A stretch of 64,000 nt of DNA from the NCBI GenBank assembly GCA_964447285.1, contig CAYURO010000007.1, positions 117,626-181,625 on the forward strand, written 5' to 3'. Both the position numbers and the translations under genes were made by a program. Source of the DNA: CAJBNH01 sp964447285 (lineage in GTDB: Bacteria > Myxococcota_A > UBA9042). Below, one piece after another: positions 7,856 to 19,699 of the stretch; within the stretch, counting starts at the first letter, position 1; each line of letters begins with the position of its first letter. The notes beneath the pieces were generated by a model, which worked only from the letters and a program-made list of their open reading frames with translations, had not been told where the DNA came from and searched no databases.

Positions 7856-7884
7856 ATCGTAGGGCAGCCCGCCCTTCTAGTCCA
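7856..7884 (-). promoter_or_regulatory. Candidate mvaA promoter
   Basis: On the minus strand: TGGACT (7884-7879), 17-bp spacer, TACGAT (7861-7856). Each hexamer matches 4 of 6 consensus bases. A start near 7849 would place the leader hairpin at the very 5' end of the transcript. Confidence 0.35.
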
Positions 7885-7930
7885 TCGCGGCCGGGAACAG
7901 CTGCACTCGTCGCGCAACGGCAGATGCCGA

Positions 7931-7959
7931 TTGCGTTCATGTTCGGCGTCGAGGATAAT
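7931..7959 (+). promoter_or_regulatory. Sigma70-type promoter of the Cys-rich lipoprotein gene
   Basis: TTGCGT (7931-7936), 17-bp spacer, GATAAT (7954-7959; five of six consensus bases). The local sequence is AT-richer than its surroundings. Transcription would begin near 7966, about 37 bases before the chosen TTG start at 8003. Confidence 0.5.
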
Positions 7960-8002
7960 GCGAAGGTTTATGTGCGGGCCTGTCGCCCGTACGGAGTTGC
8001 GC

Positions 8003-11000
8003 TTGACCGCATCCTCACTTCCACGCCAAGACCTACGCAACCTGCCGCATGTCGGCAGGTTCTTGCGTATCGGCGTCGGGGTCGCATGGGTGGCGGTACT
8101 GTGCTTGACCGGTTGCCTGCGGGTGCCTCCACCTCCCCAAACCGCCTGCAAGCTCGACAGTGAGTGTGCCACCGGACGCTGCCTTGCCGGACTCTGCGTC
8201 GATGAAGTTCCCGACATGACCGACGTGTCGGGGACGACCGACGGTCTCAACGGAACCGATGTCGTCGCCGACGACGTGGACATCACCGGCAAGCCCACGT
8301 GTGCAGCCGACGACGACTGCCGCAACGTCTACGGTATCTTGGGGCCTTGCCGCACCGCCGTCTGCGACCAGGAGGCGGGCACCTGCACGGTCGCGCCGCT
8401 GTCGGAAGATGCGACCTGCGTCACCGACACCATCTGCCCAACAAGTGGCGCGTGCGAGCTGGGCGAGTGCTCTGCGTCACCCAAGGCCAAGCCCTGTGAC
8501 GACGTCAACCCATGCACGCTCGATACCTGTACCCCGAATGGCTGTTTGTGGGTGGCGTTTGCCAACGGCACGTCGTGCGACGCGGACGACCTGGCGTGCA
8601 CGTCCGGAGCCTGTGCGGAAGGCAAGTGCGAGATGACGGTGACCGCCGGCAACTGCCTGATCGATGGTCAGTGCGAGCAGGAGGGCGTGACGGCCTCGTC
8701 GACCGAGCCTTGTGCGCGCTGCCTGCCCAACCAAAATGCGACGGCATGGACGCAGGTTTATGCCGGCCCGTGCGTCGACAGTGACGCGTGCACGGAGCAT
8801 GAGTCCTGCGACGAGGCCGGCATGTGCCACGGCACGCCGGTCGTTTGCGTCGACGACGACCCTTGCGTAACGCCTTCGTGCTCTCCGAACGTGGGTTGTG
8901 TGACCTCGCCGAGTCCCGGCCTGTGTGACGACGGCAATCCTTGCACGCAAGACGACTCCTGCAGTGACGGCAGCTGCGCACCCGGCACGCCAGTTGGCTG
9001 CGATGACGGCAATTCCTGCACGCTGGATTTGTGTGTTGTTTCAACGGGCTGCACCCACGCGCCCGACACGGGGTCGTGTCTGGTGGACACCGATCCGTGC
9101 ACTGAGGACATGTGCATGGGGGGCGCTTGCATCGCCGTTCCCTTGGTGTCGGTCTGCAAGATCGCTGGAACCTGCGTGCCAGCAGGGGTGAAGGCAGACG
9201 CAAACGCGTGCCTGATCTGCAACCCTGCCGCCGACCCCACCGGCTGGACGCCGCTGGACAACGTCCCCTGCAGCGACGGCAACGCCTGCACCTTCGTCGA
9301 CGGGTGTTTGGGCGGCAAGTGTGTGGGGGAGCAGGGGCAGTGCGACGACAAGAACCCATGCACCAAGAACGCTTGCACTCCAGAGCTCGGCTGCCAGTTC
9401 TCGCCATCCTCCGGGCCGTGCGACGACCAAAACCTGTGTACGACGGGTGACCAATGCCTCGCAGGCAAGTGCGCGGGGGCCAGCCTGGGACCGCAAGACT
9501 GCGACGACGACAATCCCTGCACGGACGACGCCTGCTTGGCTGCGGCCGGCTGCACGCACACACCCAACAATGTGCCTTGCGACGACGGCAAGGTTTGCAC
9601 CATCGGAGACCACTGCAACGCCGCAAAGTGCATCGCGGATCAGGTCGTGTGTGCCTGTGCCGGGACCGAGGACTGCGACGACGGCAACCCCTGTACGCTC
9701 GACCAGTGCGTGACCAATCAGGGCTGCGAACACCTCAAGCAAGTGCTGGCGGTCTGTGACGATGCCGACGCCTGCACGTCCGCAGACGTTTGTGCGGTCG
9801 ACGGAGGCTGCCGCGGGACGAAGGTAGACTGCGCAGACGGCAATCCGTGCACGCTCGAGAGTTGCTCGTCGACGTTCGGGTGCGTCGCCCTGCTGATTCC
9901 CGGCACCCCGTGCAACGACGGAAATGCTTGCACGGTTGGAGACTTGTGCATTGGCGGCCAGTGCAACGGCACGGCCAAGACGTGTGACGACGGCAACGAA
10001 TGCACCATCGACCTCTGCGACCCCCAAACCGGGGGCTGCCAGCACGACAATGCTGTCGGGGCGCCGTGTCAGGACGATGGGATCGCGTGCACGATCGACC
10101 AGTGCGCCGGCGGCACCTGTCAACACGCAGGCGTCGTACCTGGCTCATGCTTGATCGGCGGCGCGTGCTTGCTGGACGGCCTGCCACACCCGGCGGACCC
10201 GTGCTTGGCGTGCCAGTCCGACGTGAAGAACACCAACTGGTCGCTGCGCGTGGGCCTGCCTTGCAACGACGGCAACGCGTGCACCGTGACGGACTTGTGT
10301 CTGCCCGAAGGCAAGTGCAAGGGCTCAGAGTTGGTCTGTGACGACCAGAACGCGTGCACGTTCAACGGCTGCAACCCAATGGCCGCTGAGCAGCCCTGCC
10401 TGTTTGTCCCCGTGCCCGGCGCTTGTAACGACGGCGACGCATGTACTGGCTCTGATGCGTGCGCAGGGGCGACGTGCATCGGCCAGCCCTTGACGTGCAA
10501 CGATGATAACCCCTGCACCGACGACGCCTGCGACAAGAAGTCAGGGTGTTCTTGGACCAAGCGTGCGGACGGGTCTGCCTGCCCCGGCGACGGGTTCGAC
10601 TGCACGGCCGACGCCTGCCACACGGGAACCTGCCTGCACACGGTCCAGCCCGCCTCGTGCTTGATCGACAACATGTGCCAAGTTCCGGGTCAGGCCTCCG
10701 CTGAGCTCCCGTGTCTGGCGTGCCTGCCCCAGGTGTCGCAGAACGAGTGGTCTGCGCTGAAGGGGGCGCCGTGCGATGACGGCGACCCATGCACGACGGC
10801 GGACGCGTGCTCGGGCGGGGCGTGTGCCGGAGTTCCCGGGACCGTCTGTGACGACGGCAACCCTTGCACGGCAGACAACTGTTCGTCGAAGACCGGCTGC
10901 GCTCACGAACCCGTGGCTGCTGTTTGCGACGACGGCAACGCGTGCACCGTCGAGGATGCCTGTTCGGCCGGCAAGTGCTTGGGCGGCAAGGTCAAGGTCT

Positions 11001-12454
11001 GCAATCCCTCCGACGGAACCGGCTGCACGACCCCGCAGTGCGACCCACAGTTGGGCTGCGTACCCGTCTCGACGTGCCCCGCCATGCACGAGTGCATCGA
11101 CAACCTGTGCCTGACCGTGACCCAGCCGGGCGTGGCCGGGGCAGCTCTGGTGCCGTTTGACCCCAACCTGGCCCCGCAGCCCCAAGTGCCCAGCTTGCGA
11201 TGGCAGCCGGCTGGAAGCGCCAATCCGCTCCCGCGACTTGTCGTGACGGCACAGACCAAGGCCTGTTCACCCGAACAAGGTGTGTTTTCGGGCGTCTGCG
11301 TGGCGACACTGGACCCGGTCAAGGGGGTTCCCACCTTCCACTACTTCCAGCCCAAACCGCCGCCGGATGCGATGGGTTGGTGTGCGACGCATCCGGTCGT
11401 CCTTACGCACCCCGACCAACCTGCGCGCCTTGTGGCAGGCTGGGTCGAGGGGGGAGCTGCAGCCAGCGTGTGTCCGATCGATACGACGGGTGGACAGACT
11501 CGCCTTGCCGTGATGGATCCGGCGACGTCAGCGCTGACCGTTGCGCCAGCAGCGCCCTGCCCCACAAACCTGCAGTCTGGACTGCCCTCCCGACCGGTCC
11601 TGGTGCTGCTGCCGGGTTTTGGAGCGGATCCCGGGGACCCGACGGGACTGGGCGGACTCTTGCTGCGCGCGTCACCGGTGGGGCCACTGGGCTGGAGCGG
11701 TCTAGCGACCACGGCATGGGGAGGCAAAGGAATCCCGTTGCCGATAGCTCAGTTGGCTGACTCCACAGGCGCCGGCACGTGGGCCCGGCCGATGCGCGTC
11801 ACGTGGGGTGCCCAGCAGGCCGTCCTGACGATTGCCCAGCATCAGGCCGTTGGCTCGGACCCTCAGCCAACGATAGAGCTCGTGACATTCGATGCAGCCG
11901 GAACGCTTGCGCCGAAGGCCGTCGCGCTCGTTTCCAGCGTCGCCTACGTTGCGACGGAGGTAGCCTACCAAAGTGTGGATGCTGCTTGGGATGCGGACGG
12001 ACAGGCACTAGGGATTCTGGTTGCCGGAACGGCGAAGCACCAGGGCGTGGTCAAGGGCTTCCTTGCCTTCGCCCTGTCGCACCCCTCGGCGCCCGCGATG
12101 GTTCAGCCGACGATGCTGAAGCTGTTCACGCCGCCGGCCGATCTGTCGGGACCGCCTGTGCTGCAGGCCTTCCGCTTGGCCGAACTGCCTGGAACGGGAG
12201 ACTTCCTGGTTGCCTGGTCGATGCCCGCCAGCGGGCAGGTACAGGTGGTGCGGGTCACGCCGGTGGCTGACGGGACGCTTGCAGTCAAGGCGATTGAGAC
12301 GGTCGGCACCGACTTCGTCAGTCACGCCGCGGGCTCAGTCGTGACCAGCTCGGGCGGCCTCAGCGACCTCGTGATCGACCCATCCGGCACGCGCTTCACG
12401 CTGGCGTGGGAGACCGACGGCGGCCTGCGATTGTTGACGGCCCAAATCCCCTAG
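8003..12454 (+). CDS. Giant Cys-rich repeat lipoprotein
   Basis: 1483 residues if it starts at TTG 8003 (CGGAG RBS 6 bases upstream); TTG 8063 is an alternative. A signal peptide ends in lipobox LTGC. Residues about 40-1030 are roughly 25 copies of a Cys-rich module of the form CDDGNPCTxDxC...GC, which should form short disulfide-bonded units outside the cytoplasm. The last 450 residues lack Cys-rich repeats and look like beta-strand-rich propeller or lectin-like sequence. Such proteins are common in Myxococcota and are often mislabelled tryptophan synthase alpha chain in databases; nothing here supports that. Likely a surface or adhesion protein. Two other lipoproteins in the window share the module. 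Confidence 0.85.
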   Translation: MTASSLPRQDLRNLPHVGRFLRIGVGVAWVAVLCLTGCLRVPPPPQTACKLDSECATGRCLAGLCVDEVPDMTDVSGTTDGLNGTDVVADDVDITGKPTCAADDDCRNVYGILGPCRTAVCDQEAGTCTVAPLSEDATCVTDTICPTSGACELGECSASPKAKPCDDVNPCTLDTCTPNGCLWVAFANGTSCDADDLACTSGACAEGKCEMTVTAGNCLIDGQCEQEGVTASSTEPCARCLPNQNATAWTQVYAGPCVDSDACTEHESCDEAGMCHGTPVVCVDDDPCVTPSCSPNVGCVTSPSPGLCDDGNPCTQDDSCSDGSCAPGTPVGCDDGNSCTLDLCVVSTGCTHAPDTGSCLVDTDPCTEDMCMGGACIAVPLVSVCKIAGTCVPAGVKADANACLICNPAADPTGWTPLDNVPCSDGNACTFVDGCLGGKCVGEQGQCDDKNPCTKNACTPELGCQFSPSSGPCDDQNLCTTGDQCLAGKCAGASLGPQDCDDDNPCTDDACLAAAGCTHTPNNVPCDDGKVCTIGDHCNAAKCIADQVVCACAGTEDCDDGNPCTLDQCVTNQGCEHLKQVLAVCDDADACTSADVCAVDGGCRGTKVDCADGNPCTLESCSSTFGCVALLIPGTPCNDGNACTVGDLCIGGQCNGTAKTCDDGNECTIDLCDPQTGGCQHDNAVGAPCQDDGIACTIDQCAGGTCQHAGVVPGSCLIGGACLLDGLPHPADPCLACQSDVKNTNWSLRVGLPCNDGNACTVTDLCLPEGKCKGSELVCDDQNACTFNGCNPMAAEQPCLFVPVPGACNDGDACTGSDACAGATCIGQPLTCNDDNPCTDDACDKKSGCSWTKRADGSACPGDGFDCTADACHTGTCLHTVQPASCLIDNMCQVPGQASAELPCLACLPQVSQNEWSALKGAPCDDGDPCTTADACSGGACAGVPGTVCDDGNPCTADNCSSKTGCAHEPVAAVCDDGNACTVEDACSAGKCLGGKVKVCNPSDGTGCTTPQCDPQLGCVPVSTCPAMHECIDNLCLTVTQPGVAGAALVPFDPNLAPQPQVPSLRWQPAGSANPLPRLVVTAQTKACSPEQGVFSGVCVATLDPVKGVPTFHYFQPKPPPDAMGWCATHPVVLTHPDQPARLVAGWVEGGAAASVCPIDTTGGQTRLAVMDPATSALTVAPAAPCPTNLQSGLPSRPVLVLLPGFGADPGDPTGLGGLLLRASPVGPLGWSGLATTAWGGKGIPLPIAQLADSTGAGTWARPMRVTWGAQQAVLTIAQHQAVGSDPQPTIELVTFDAAGTLAPKAVALVSSVAYVATEVAYQSVDAAWDADGQALGILVAGTAKHQGVVKGFLAFALSHPSAPAMVQPTMLKLFTPPADLSGPPVLQAFRLAELPGTGDFLVAWSMPASGQVQVVRVTPVADGTLAVKAIETVGTDFVSHAAGSVVTSSGGLSDLVIDPSGTRFTLAWETDGGLRLLTAQIP
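8490..11060 (+). repeat. Tandem Cys-rich coding repeats
   Basis: About 25 diverged units of 35-45 codons inside the large lipoprotein gene, each containing a TGCGACGACGGCAAC-like core that encodes CDDGN. Spacing varies, so they are protein repeats rather than a recent tandem array or a CRISPR. Confidence 0.85.
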
Positions 12455-12568
12455 CCGTTGCAGCGGGCAAGCCCTCTGGTCTCCGGCCGCGCAGGCTCCT
12501 ACACTCCAGCCACGCAGCGACTTCCCCCCTAGCCGCCGCTTGCCCAACCCCTGACAGGAGTTCTCGCC

Positions 12569-13768
12569 ATGTACGGTTCCTTCCGCGACCGCCTGCAGAC
12601 GACGCTGAACGAGATCGACGCCGCCGGCCTGACCAAGCCCGAACGCGTCATCCAGACCCCGCAAGGCCCCGGCATCACGGTGCTGAATGGCGACCGCGAG
12701 GTGCTGAACTTCTGCGCGAACAACTACTTGGGCCTCGCCAACCACCCCAAGCTCGTGCAGGCGGCCAAGGACGGTCTGGACCGCTGGGGCTACGGCATGA
12801 GCTCGGTGCGCTTCATCTGCGGCACCCAGGGCATCCACAAGCAGCTCGAGCAGACCATCGCCCGGTTCTTCGGCACCGAGGACACGATCCTGTACGGCAG
12901 CTGTTTCGACGCGAACGGCGGCTTGTTCGAGACGCTGTTGGACGAAGAGGACGCGATCATCTCGGACACGCTGAACCACGCCTCGATCATCGACGGCATC
13001 CGGCTGTGCAAGGCGCGGCGCTATCGCTATGACCACACCCGCGGCGACCTGAGCGAGCTGGAGCAAGCGCTGAAGGACACGCAAGACGCCCGCACCCGCA
13101 TGATTGCGACCGACGGCGTCTTCTCGATGGACGGCGACGTGGCGGATCTGCGGACGATCTGCGACCTGGCCGAGAAGTACGACGCCCTGGTGATGGTCGA
13201 CGAGAGCCACGCGACCGGCTTCTTTGGCCCCACCGGGCGCGGCGTGCCCGAGTACCGCGGGGTGCTCGACCGCATCGACATCATCACGTCGACGCTGGGC
13301 AAGGCGCTGGGCGGCGCAAGTGGCGGTTTCACCACGGGAAAGAAGGAGATCATCGCCCTGCTGCGCCAGCGGTCACGGCCGTACCTGTTCTCGAACACCC
13401 TGGCCCCCACGATCGCAGCGGCGTCGGTGGCGGCCTTCGAGCTGCTCGATACCAGCAACGACCTGCGCGCCCAACTGGTCGAGAACACGACGTGGTTCCG
13501 CGAGCAGATGACCCAGGCGGGCTTTGCGATTCGGCCGGGCGTGCACCCGATCGTGCCGGTGATGCTCGGCGAGGCCAAGCTGGCCCAAGACATGGCCAAG
13601 GACCTGCTGGCCGAGGGGATCTACGTCATCGGCTTCTCGTTCCCGGTGGTGCCCAAGGGCAAGGCCAGGATTCGCGTGCAGATCTCGGCGGCGCACCGGC
13701 GCGAGCACCTGGAGCAGGCGGTCGCGGCGTTTACCAAGATCGGGCGGAAGCACGGCGTGATCGCTTAA
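12569..13768 (+). CDS. kbl: 2-amino-3-ketobutyrate CoA ligase (glycine C-acetyltransferase)
   Basis: 399 residues; RBS AGGAG upstream of ATG. A PLP enzyme of the alpha-oxoamine synthase family that cleaves 2-amino-3-ketobutyrate with CoA to glycine and acetyl-CoA in threonine breakdown. The sequence is close to E. coli Kbl along its full length: NFCANNYLGLANHP, SVRFICGTQ, SCFDANGGLFETLL, DESHATGF (Asp211, His214) and TSTLGKALGGASGG with the PLP lysine at 245. The usual partner, threonine dehydrogenase (tdh), is not adjacent. A TACACT hexamer at 12500-12505 may be the -10 of its own promoter. Confidence 0.96.
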   Translation: MYGSFRDRLQTTLNEIDAAGLTKPERVIQTPQGPGITVLNGDREVLNFCANNYLGLANHPKLVQAAKDGLDRWGYGMSSVRFICGTQGIHKQLEQTIARFFGTEDTILYGSCFDANGGLFETLLDEEDAIISDTLNHASIIDGIRLCKARRYRYDHTRGDLSELEQALKDTQDARTRMIATDGVFSMDGDVADLRTICDLAEKYDALVMVDESHATGFFGPTGRGVPEYRGVLDRIDIITSTLGKALGGASGGFTTGKKEIIALLRQRSRPYLFSNTLAPTIAAASVAAFELLDTSNDLRAQLVENTTWFREQMTQAGFAIRPGVHPIVPVMLGEAKLAQDMAKDLLAEGIYVIGFSFPVVPKGKARIRVQISAAHRREHLEQAVAAFTKIGRKHGVIA

Positions 13769-13855
13769 GGGTGGCCGAAATTTCATGCTCCCCGGCGAGC
13801 GAGCGCCGCGTGCGACCTTGCACAGCCAAGAGTGACACCCCGTGAATGGAACGAG

Positions 13856-16800
13856 TCACGGCCCTGCGGGTGCGGTTCCCTCGACCAAGGTCGGCACGGG
13901 TTTGACCGGCGCCGACGTCCCCAGATCAGCGCCCCAACACACCACTGCGCCGTCCTTGCGCAGGCTGCAGGTGTGACTGATCCCCGCCGCCACGCCGCGC
14001 GCCCCGCTGAGGGTGAATTCTGGCACGTTGACCGGGTTCAAGTGTCCGAGCCCCAGTTGTGCCGATTCGTTGGGCCCCCAACACCAAAGTGTTCCGTCCG
14101 CCTTCACCGCGCAGCCGTGCTCGTCGCCCAGCGAGACGTGTTGCACTTGGGTCAACACCGGCAGCACTTGGATCCCCTCGACCGGCTTGGTGTTTCCATT
14201 CGACATCTGTCCGTGCCCGTTGTCCCCCCAGCACGCCAGCGCCCCCGTAGTCTCCAGAACCGCGCAGGCGAACGAGCCACCCACCGCTACGCGGACGGCT
14301 TTGCCGGGTATCGCCACGACTTTCGGAATCGCAGAGAGCTTTTCGGTTCCACCGCCTGCAGTCGAGGCCAGTCGTCCCCAGCACCAGACCTTGCCTTCGC
14401 CGTCCAGTGCGCAGGTCTGGTCGCCTCCGGCTGCGAGTGCAGTGACGCCGGAGAGGTCGACCACCGGGGACGGGACCGGCCCGCCGCCCGCAGCGCCGTT
14501 ACCCAGCTGGCCGGCCGCGTCGGAACCCCAACAGCGCACCGTGGCGTCCTGCAGGCGTGCGCAAGTATGGGCGTTGCCCGCAGCAAGCTCCGCCACCTTG
14601 GGCAGGACGACCTTGATCGCCTCGGTGACAACTGGTGATGACGGGCCCCCGACCTGCCCGTCCGCATTGCCGCCCCAACACTGTACCGACGCGTCTGTGG
14701 CCATCGAGCAACCGTGGGACCGTCCCACCGTGAAGCCAACCGACTTCAAAAGCTTCTCAACCATCTTTGGCACCGGACCGACGGTGCTGGACCCCAGAGG
14801 TAGAGCACCGGGTTCGCCCCAACAGCGAACCGTGCCCCACGTGTCCAGCGCACAGGTGAAAGCCTTGCCCGCCTGAATGTGAGTGGCCCAAGGAGCGATG
14901 CAGCCGCCCGCCACGCAAACACCAGTCTCTCCGCACGCCAGTCCGGTCTCGACCGGCAGGTGCTGGCAGCCCGACACACCGTTGCACAAGTCCAACGTGC
15001 AGGTGTTGCTGTCGTCACAGGGGGTTGGAACGCCGTCGACACACTTTCCGTCCGAGCACAGCTCTTCTGAGGTGCAGGGGTTGCCGTCCTCGCAAGAGCC
15101 CTCAGCTGCGACGTGGGTGCAGCCCGCTGCGTTGTCGCAGGCGTCGGCCGTGCATGGGTCGCCGTCGTCGCACGCATCGCCCGACGACTCGCAGACTCCC
15201 GCGGCACAGTTGCCCGGTGCAGGACAAGCACCTGTTGTTTCGCACGCAGCCGTCCGCACTTGCCACTTGCACCCCTGTCCGCTTGCGCAGTAGTCGTGGG
15301 TGCATGGGTTGCCGTCGGTGCAGCCACTGGTTGACTTGCCCGTGCACGGGTCCGACGCCTGACACTTCAAGACACCCCAAGCATCGGTGCGGTACAACGC
15401 TGGTACGGCCGATTCCAGATCGCCATCTGCCGCTCGCATCCCCGCGAACACGAAGCCGTCGGGTCCCGATGCCGCCCCCGCCGCCAGTGCAGCGGTCAAA
15501 TCCCACGTCCGCGTTCCCAGCAAGGCACCGTCATCGCCAAACCACCACAGCGAGGGCTGAACCGGCTTCTCCGCGGACGGCCCAGGCGCATAGCCAACCC
15601 CGAGCCACCGGTCGTCCGGCAGCGCAACAATGGACTCGATGGACTGCAGGCCCGACAGACCGATCTCCTTGTGCCACAGCAACTTGCCGGACGCGTCAAG
15701 CCGAGCCACGCGCACTTGGCCAAAGTCTGACGCAAGCGGGGTGACTCCGGTGACCAACAGCCCCCCATCCGGCATCACGCGGACGGCCCGAAGCTGCGCC
15801 CCGGCAAGCTCCGGCACCTGAAGCTCGAAGGCCACGAGGCCGGTGCTGTCGAGGCGAGCGCCCCAAGGAACCACGGCGCCGTCCGGCATCACGCGATGGC
15901 CCGCGAGGGCAAATCCGCTTGCGGGCGAGAGCGCCAGGTCGATGACGGAGACGCGCTCGGTCGGCAGCAGGCGCTCCCAGACGACCTTGAACGAGGAATC
16001 GAGTCGCATGATCCACGCTTGTGTGGGTCCATAGGCCACGTCCTGCGCCTCTCCCGCGACCAACAGCTGCCCCCCTGGAAGCAGCGCGGCGGCGGTCAGC
16101 GACCGACTTGCTCCGCCTGCGAACTCCACAGGGTCGCCGACCGCATCTCCCTTCGACGTCAGGCGCACGACCATGCCGGAGATCTTGCCCTTCGTCACCT
16201 TCGTTCCGACGGCGAGCAAGTCGCCGTCCAACGTGGTCACCAGATCTGCGACACCACCGCTGCTTCCGGTCCACTGCCAGGTTTGGTTGCCCTGCGCGTC
16301 AACCCGCACCACTACCGGAGTCCAATCGGGGTACGTGCCCGCGGCCCCCGCGCCTGCAGCTCCACCGTCCGACAATGCGACGACGGAGTGCAGCGCACCC
16401 TTGACTTGACCAGGGTCGTACGCAAAGGACGCCGGATGGCCCGCGCAGCCCAGCGGTGTGCAAGTGTCCTCGATGGTACAGGAGTTGCCGTCGTCGCATG
16501 GACCGGTCAATTGGGTGTGGGTGCACTCACCCGAGAGCGCGACGCACCCGTCTTGCGTACATGGGTTGCCATCCCCGCAATCCACTGGTTGGGCGGAAGC
16601 GCAGGCGCCATCGACACATGCGGTGATCTTGGTACAGGGGTCGCCGTCGTCGCAGTCGGTGTCGGTCACACACTCAGGTACGTCGACCGAAACGTCCGCG
16701 TCGGTGGCCGTGTCTGCTGCGTCCGATTCCGCATCGACCGTTGCATCGACTGCTGCGTCGGGTGTGGCATCGGAAGCGATCTCGTCGGCGTCAGCCACAT

Positions 16801-16960
16801 CCGCGTCGTCCGGCGTATCCGTGCCATCGGCTGGTGCAGCGATGTCCGTGTCGGCTTGGGACGCACGCCACGCGTCGAGGTTGGGTCCAACGTCCCCCAG
16901 GCCGCAACCCGAGAAAAGTAGAGTCATTCCACAGAACCAAGTGACCGGGGTTGGCTTCAT
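13856..16960 (-). CDS. RCC1-repeat lipoprotein with Cys-rich N-terminal modules
   Basis: 1034 residues from ATG 16960. The signal peptide ends in lipobox LFSGC. Next is a low-complexity Asp/Ala/Thr linker (about 40-100), three or four CDDGNPCT-type Cys-rich modules (about 105-170), a beta-rich region with propeller-like repeats (180-560), more Cys-rich modules, then seven RCC1-type repeats (about 690-1020) recognisable by HTCA...GxVxCWGxNxxGQLG. RCC1 repeats form a seven-bladed propeller, matching the count. Predicted to be anchored at the cell surface. It converges on kbl. The upstream ATG in this frame at 17065 lies in the intergenic region and was not used. Confidence 0.85.
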   Translation of the reverse strand: MKPTPVTWFCGMTLLFSGCGLGDVGPNLDAWRASQADTDIAAPADGTDTPDDADVADADEIASDATPDAAVDATVDAESDAADTATDADVSVDVPECVTDTDCDDGDPCTKITACVDGACASAQPVDCGDGNPCTQDGCVALSGECTHTQLTGPCDDGNSCTIEDTCTPLGCAGHPASFAYDPGQVKGALHSVVALSDGGAAGAGAAGTYPDWTPVVVRVDAQGNQTWQWTGSSGGVADLVTTLDGDLLAVGTKVTKGKISGMVVRLTSKGDAVGDPVEFAGGASRSLTAAALLPGGQLLVAGEAQDVAYGPTQAWIMRLDSSFKVVWERLLPTERVSVIDLALSPASGFALAGHRVMPDGAVVPWGARLDSTGLVAFELQVPELAGAQLRAVRVMPDGGLLVTGVTPLASDFGQVRVARLDASGKLLWHKEIGLSGLQSIESIVALPDDRWLGVGYAPGPSAEKPVQPSLWWFGDDGALLGTRTWDLTAALAAGAASGPDGFVFAGMRAADGDLESAVPALYRTDAWGVLKCQASDPCTGKSTSGCTDGNPCTHDYCASGQGCKWQVRTAACETTGACPAPGNCAAGVCESSGDACDDGDPCTADACDNAAGCTHVAAEGSCEDGNPCTSEELCSDGKCVDGVPTPCDDSNTCTLDLCNGVSGCQHLPVETGLACGETGVCVAGGCIAPWATHIQAGKAFTCALDTWGTVRCWGEPGALPLGSSTVGPVPKMVEKLLKSVGFTVGRSHGCSMATDASVQCWGGNADGQVGGPSSPVVTEAIKVVLPKVAELAAGNAHTCARLQDATVRCWGSDAAGQLGNGAAGGGPVPSPVVDLSGVTALAAGGDQTCALDGEGKVWCWGRLASTAGGGTEKLSAIPKVVAIPGKAVRVAVGGSFACAVLETTGALACWGDNGHGQMSNGNTKPVEGIQVLPVLTQVQHVSLGDEHGCAVKADGTLWCWGPNESAQLGLGHLNPVNVPEFTLSGARGVAAGISHTCSLRKDGAVVCWGADLGTSAPVKPVPTLVEGTAPAGP

Positions 16961-17170
16961 GCAGGCGCGTCCAAGGTGGGGAACTTGCAGGGGGCCCCCC
17001 AGTTTAGCGTGGAAGCGGGCGGTCTGCACCTGGGCCGGTCGGACACGACGCCACCGTGTCACCACTGTCTAGACTCGCCGCCTTCTTGTCGCTAGGCTCG
17101 GCTACCGGGGTCAGCCGCGCCGGTGACGCGGCCCCGATTCCGTTTGCCCGACCTGGCGGAGATCCTGCCG

Positions 17171-18723
<1,553 letters not shown>

Positions 18724-18727
<4 letters not shown>

Positions 18728-19584
18728 CCACTGCACCCCCCACCCGCCCCAGCCTCTCTGCCCTGGTGGCGGTGGTCCTCGCTGCAATCGCAGTCGGTCC
18801 TGTCGTTGCGGCCCGCCCCGCCTTTGCTGAGAAGAGCGCACAGGATCTGGGCAAGGAGCTGGCGGACGAGGCGGCGGCGCTGTTCAAGGAGGGCAAGTTC
18901 TTGCAGGCCGCAGAGCTTTTCGAGCGGGCCTTTTCGCTGAACCCTGAGAAGCTGGTGAGGTTGCGCAACGCTGGACGTGCTTTCGAGGAAGCTGGCCGGC
19001 TCGAGCACGCCCGCTACCTGTTCGAGCGCTATCTGGAACTCGCCCCGCCGGGACCCGAACGAGACGAAGTCGTCAACCGTCTTTCCCAGCTGAAGGCTCG
19101 CCTCGAGGCCGCCGCGACACCTGCGCCTGCTCCCGCACCAGCCCCGGCCGAGTCACCGGTCTTGGCGCCAGCCCCCGCGCCGGCTCCCGTGGTCGCTGCT
19201 CCGCCCCCCGTCGATGCCGTGATGACCCGATCCCTCGATGCTTCGTCTCGCGCACCTGCCTGGCTAACGGCAGGAACCGGAGTCGCAGCCTTGGTGGCCG
19301 GCACCGCGTGGCTGATGCAAGTCGTTGCCACGCAAGAGGCTTTGGATGCCGATGTGACCGCCGGGAAGTACGTCTATCCTGATGGTGCCGACAAGCTGGC
19401 GAAGGACCGCGACGTTGTCTCGGGCAACCGTTGGGGAGCCTACGGAACCCTTGGGGTCGGAGCTGCTGCGGTCGCGGTTGGGCTGACGTGGGCCTTCTGG
19501 CCGCACCCCGCAGGCCAAGCGGTGACGGTTCTGCCCTGGACCGGCCCCCGCACCACCGGTATGGTCGCGACCGTCCGTTTCTGA
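18724..19584 (+). CDS. Secreted TPR protein with a C-terminal two-helix hairpin
   Basis: 286 residues, start overlapping the kinase stop. A Sec signal peptide ends near AFA-EK (residue 36). Residues 40-115 form two TPR-like helical pairs (AAALFKEGKFLQAAELFERAF, then AGRAFEEAGRLEHARYLFERYL). An Ala/Pro linker follows, then two hydrophobic helices (about 180-200 and 240-262) with a short loop between. This layout is common beside Ser/Thr kinases in Myxococcota. It may act in the envelope as an adaptor of the kinase. Function is inferred from domain type and coupling only. Confidence 0.82.
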
Positions 19585-19699
19585 CCCGGTGACCCTCGGC
19601 AAGTCTGCACGGCGCGATGGCACTCGACGGGTTGGTCTCCCACAGGGCATGGGCTATACCGTCGCCGGGCCTTGCTTTGCCCGCCTCTTCCGGAGCCGC

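Noticed and set aside
8003..12454. Tryptophan synthase alpha chain label for the Cys-rich protein
   Set aside because: A known database error for such repeat proteins; there is no TIM barrel or catalytic residue of TrpA.
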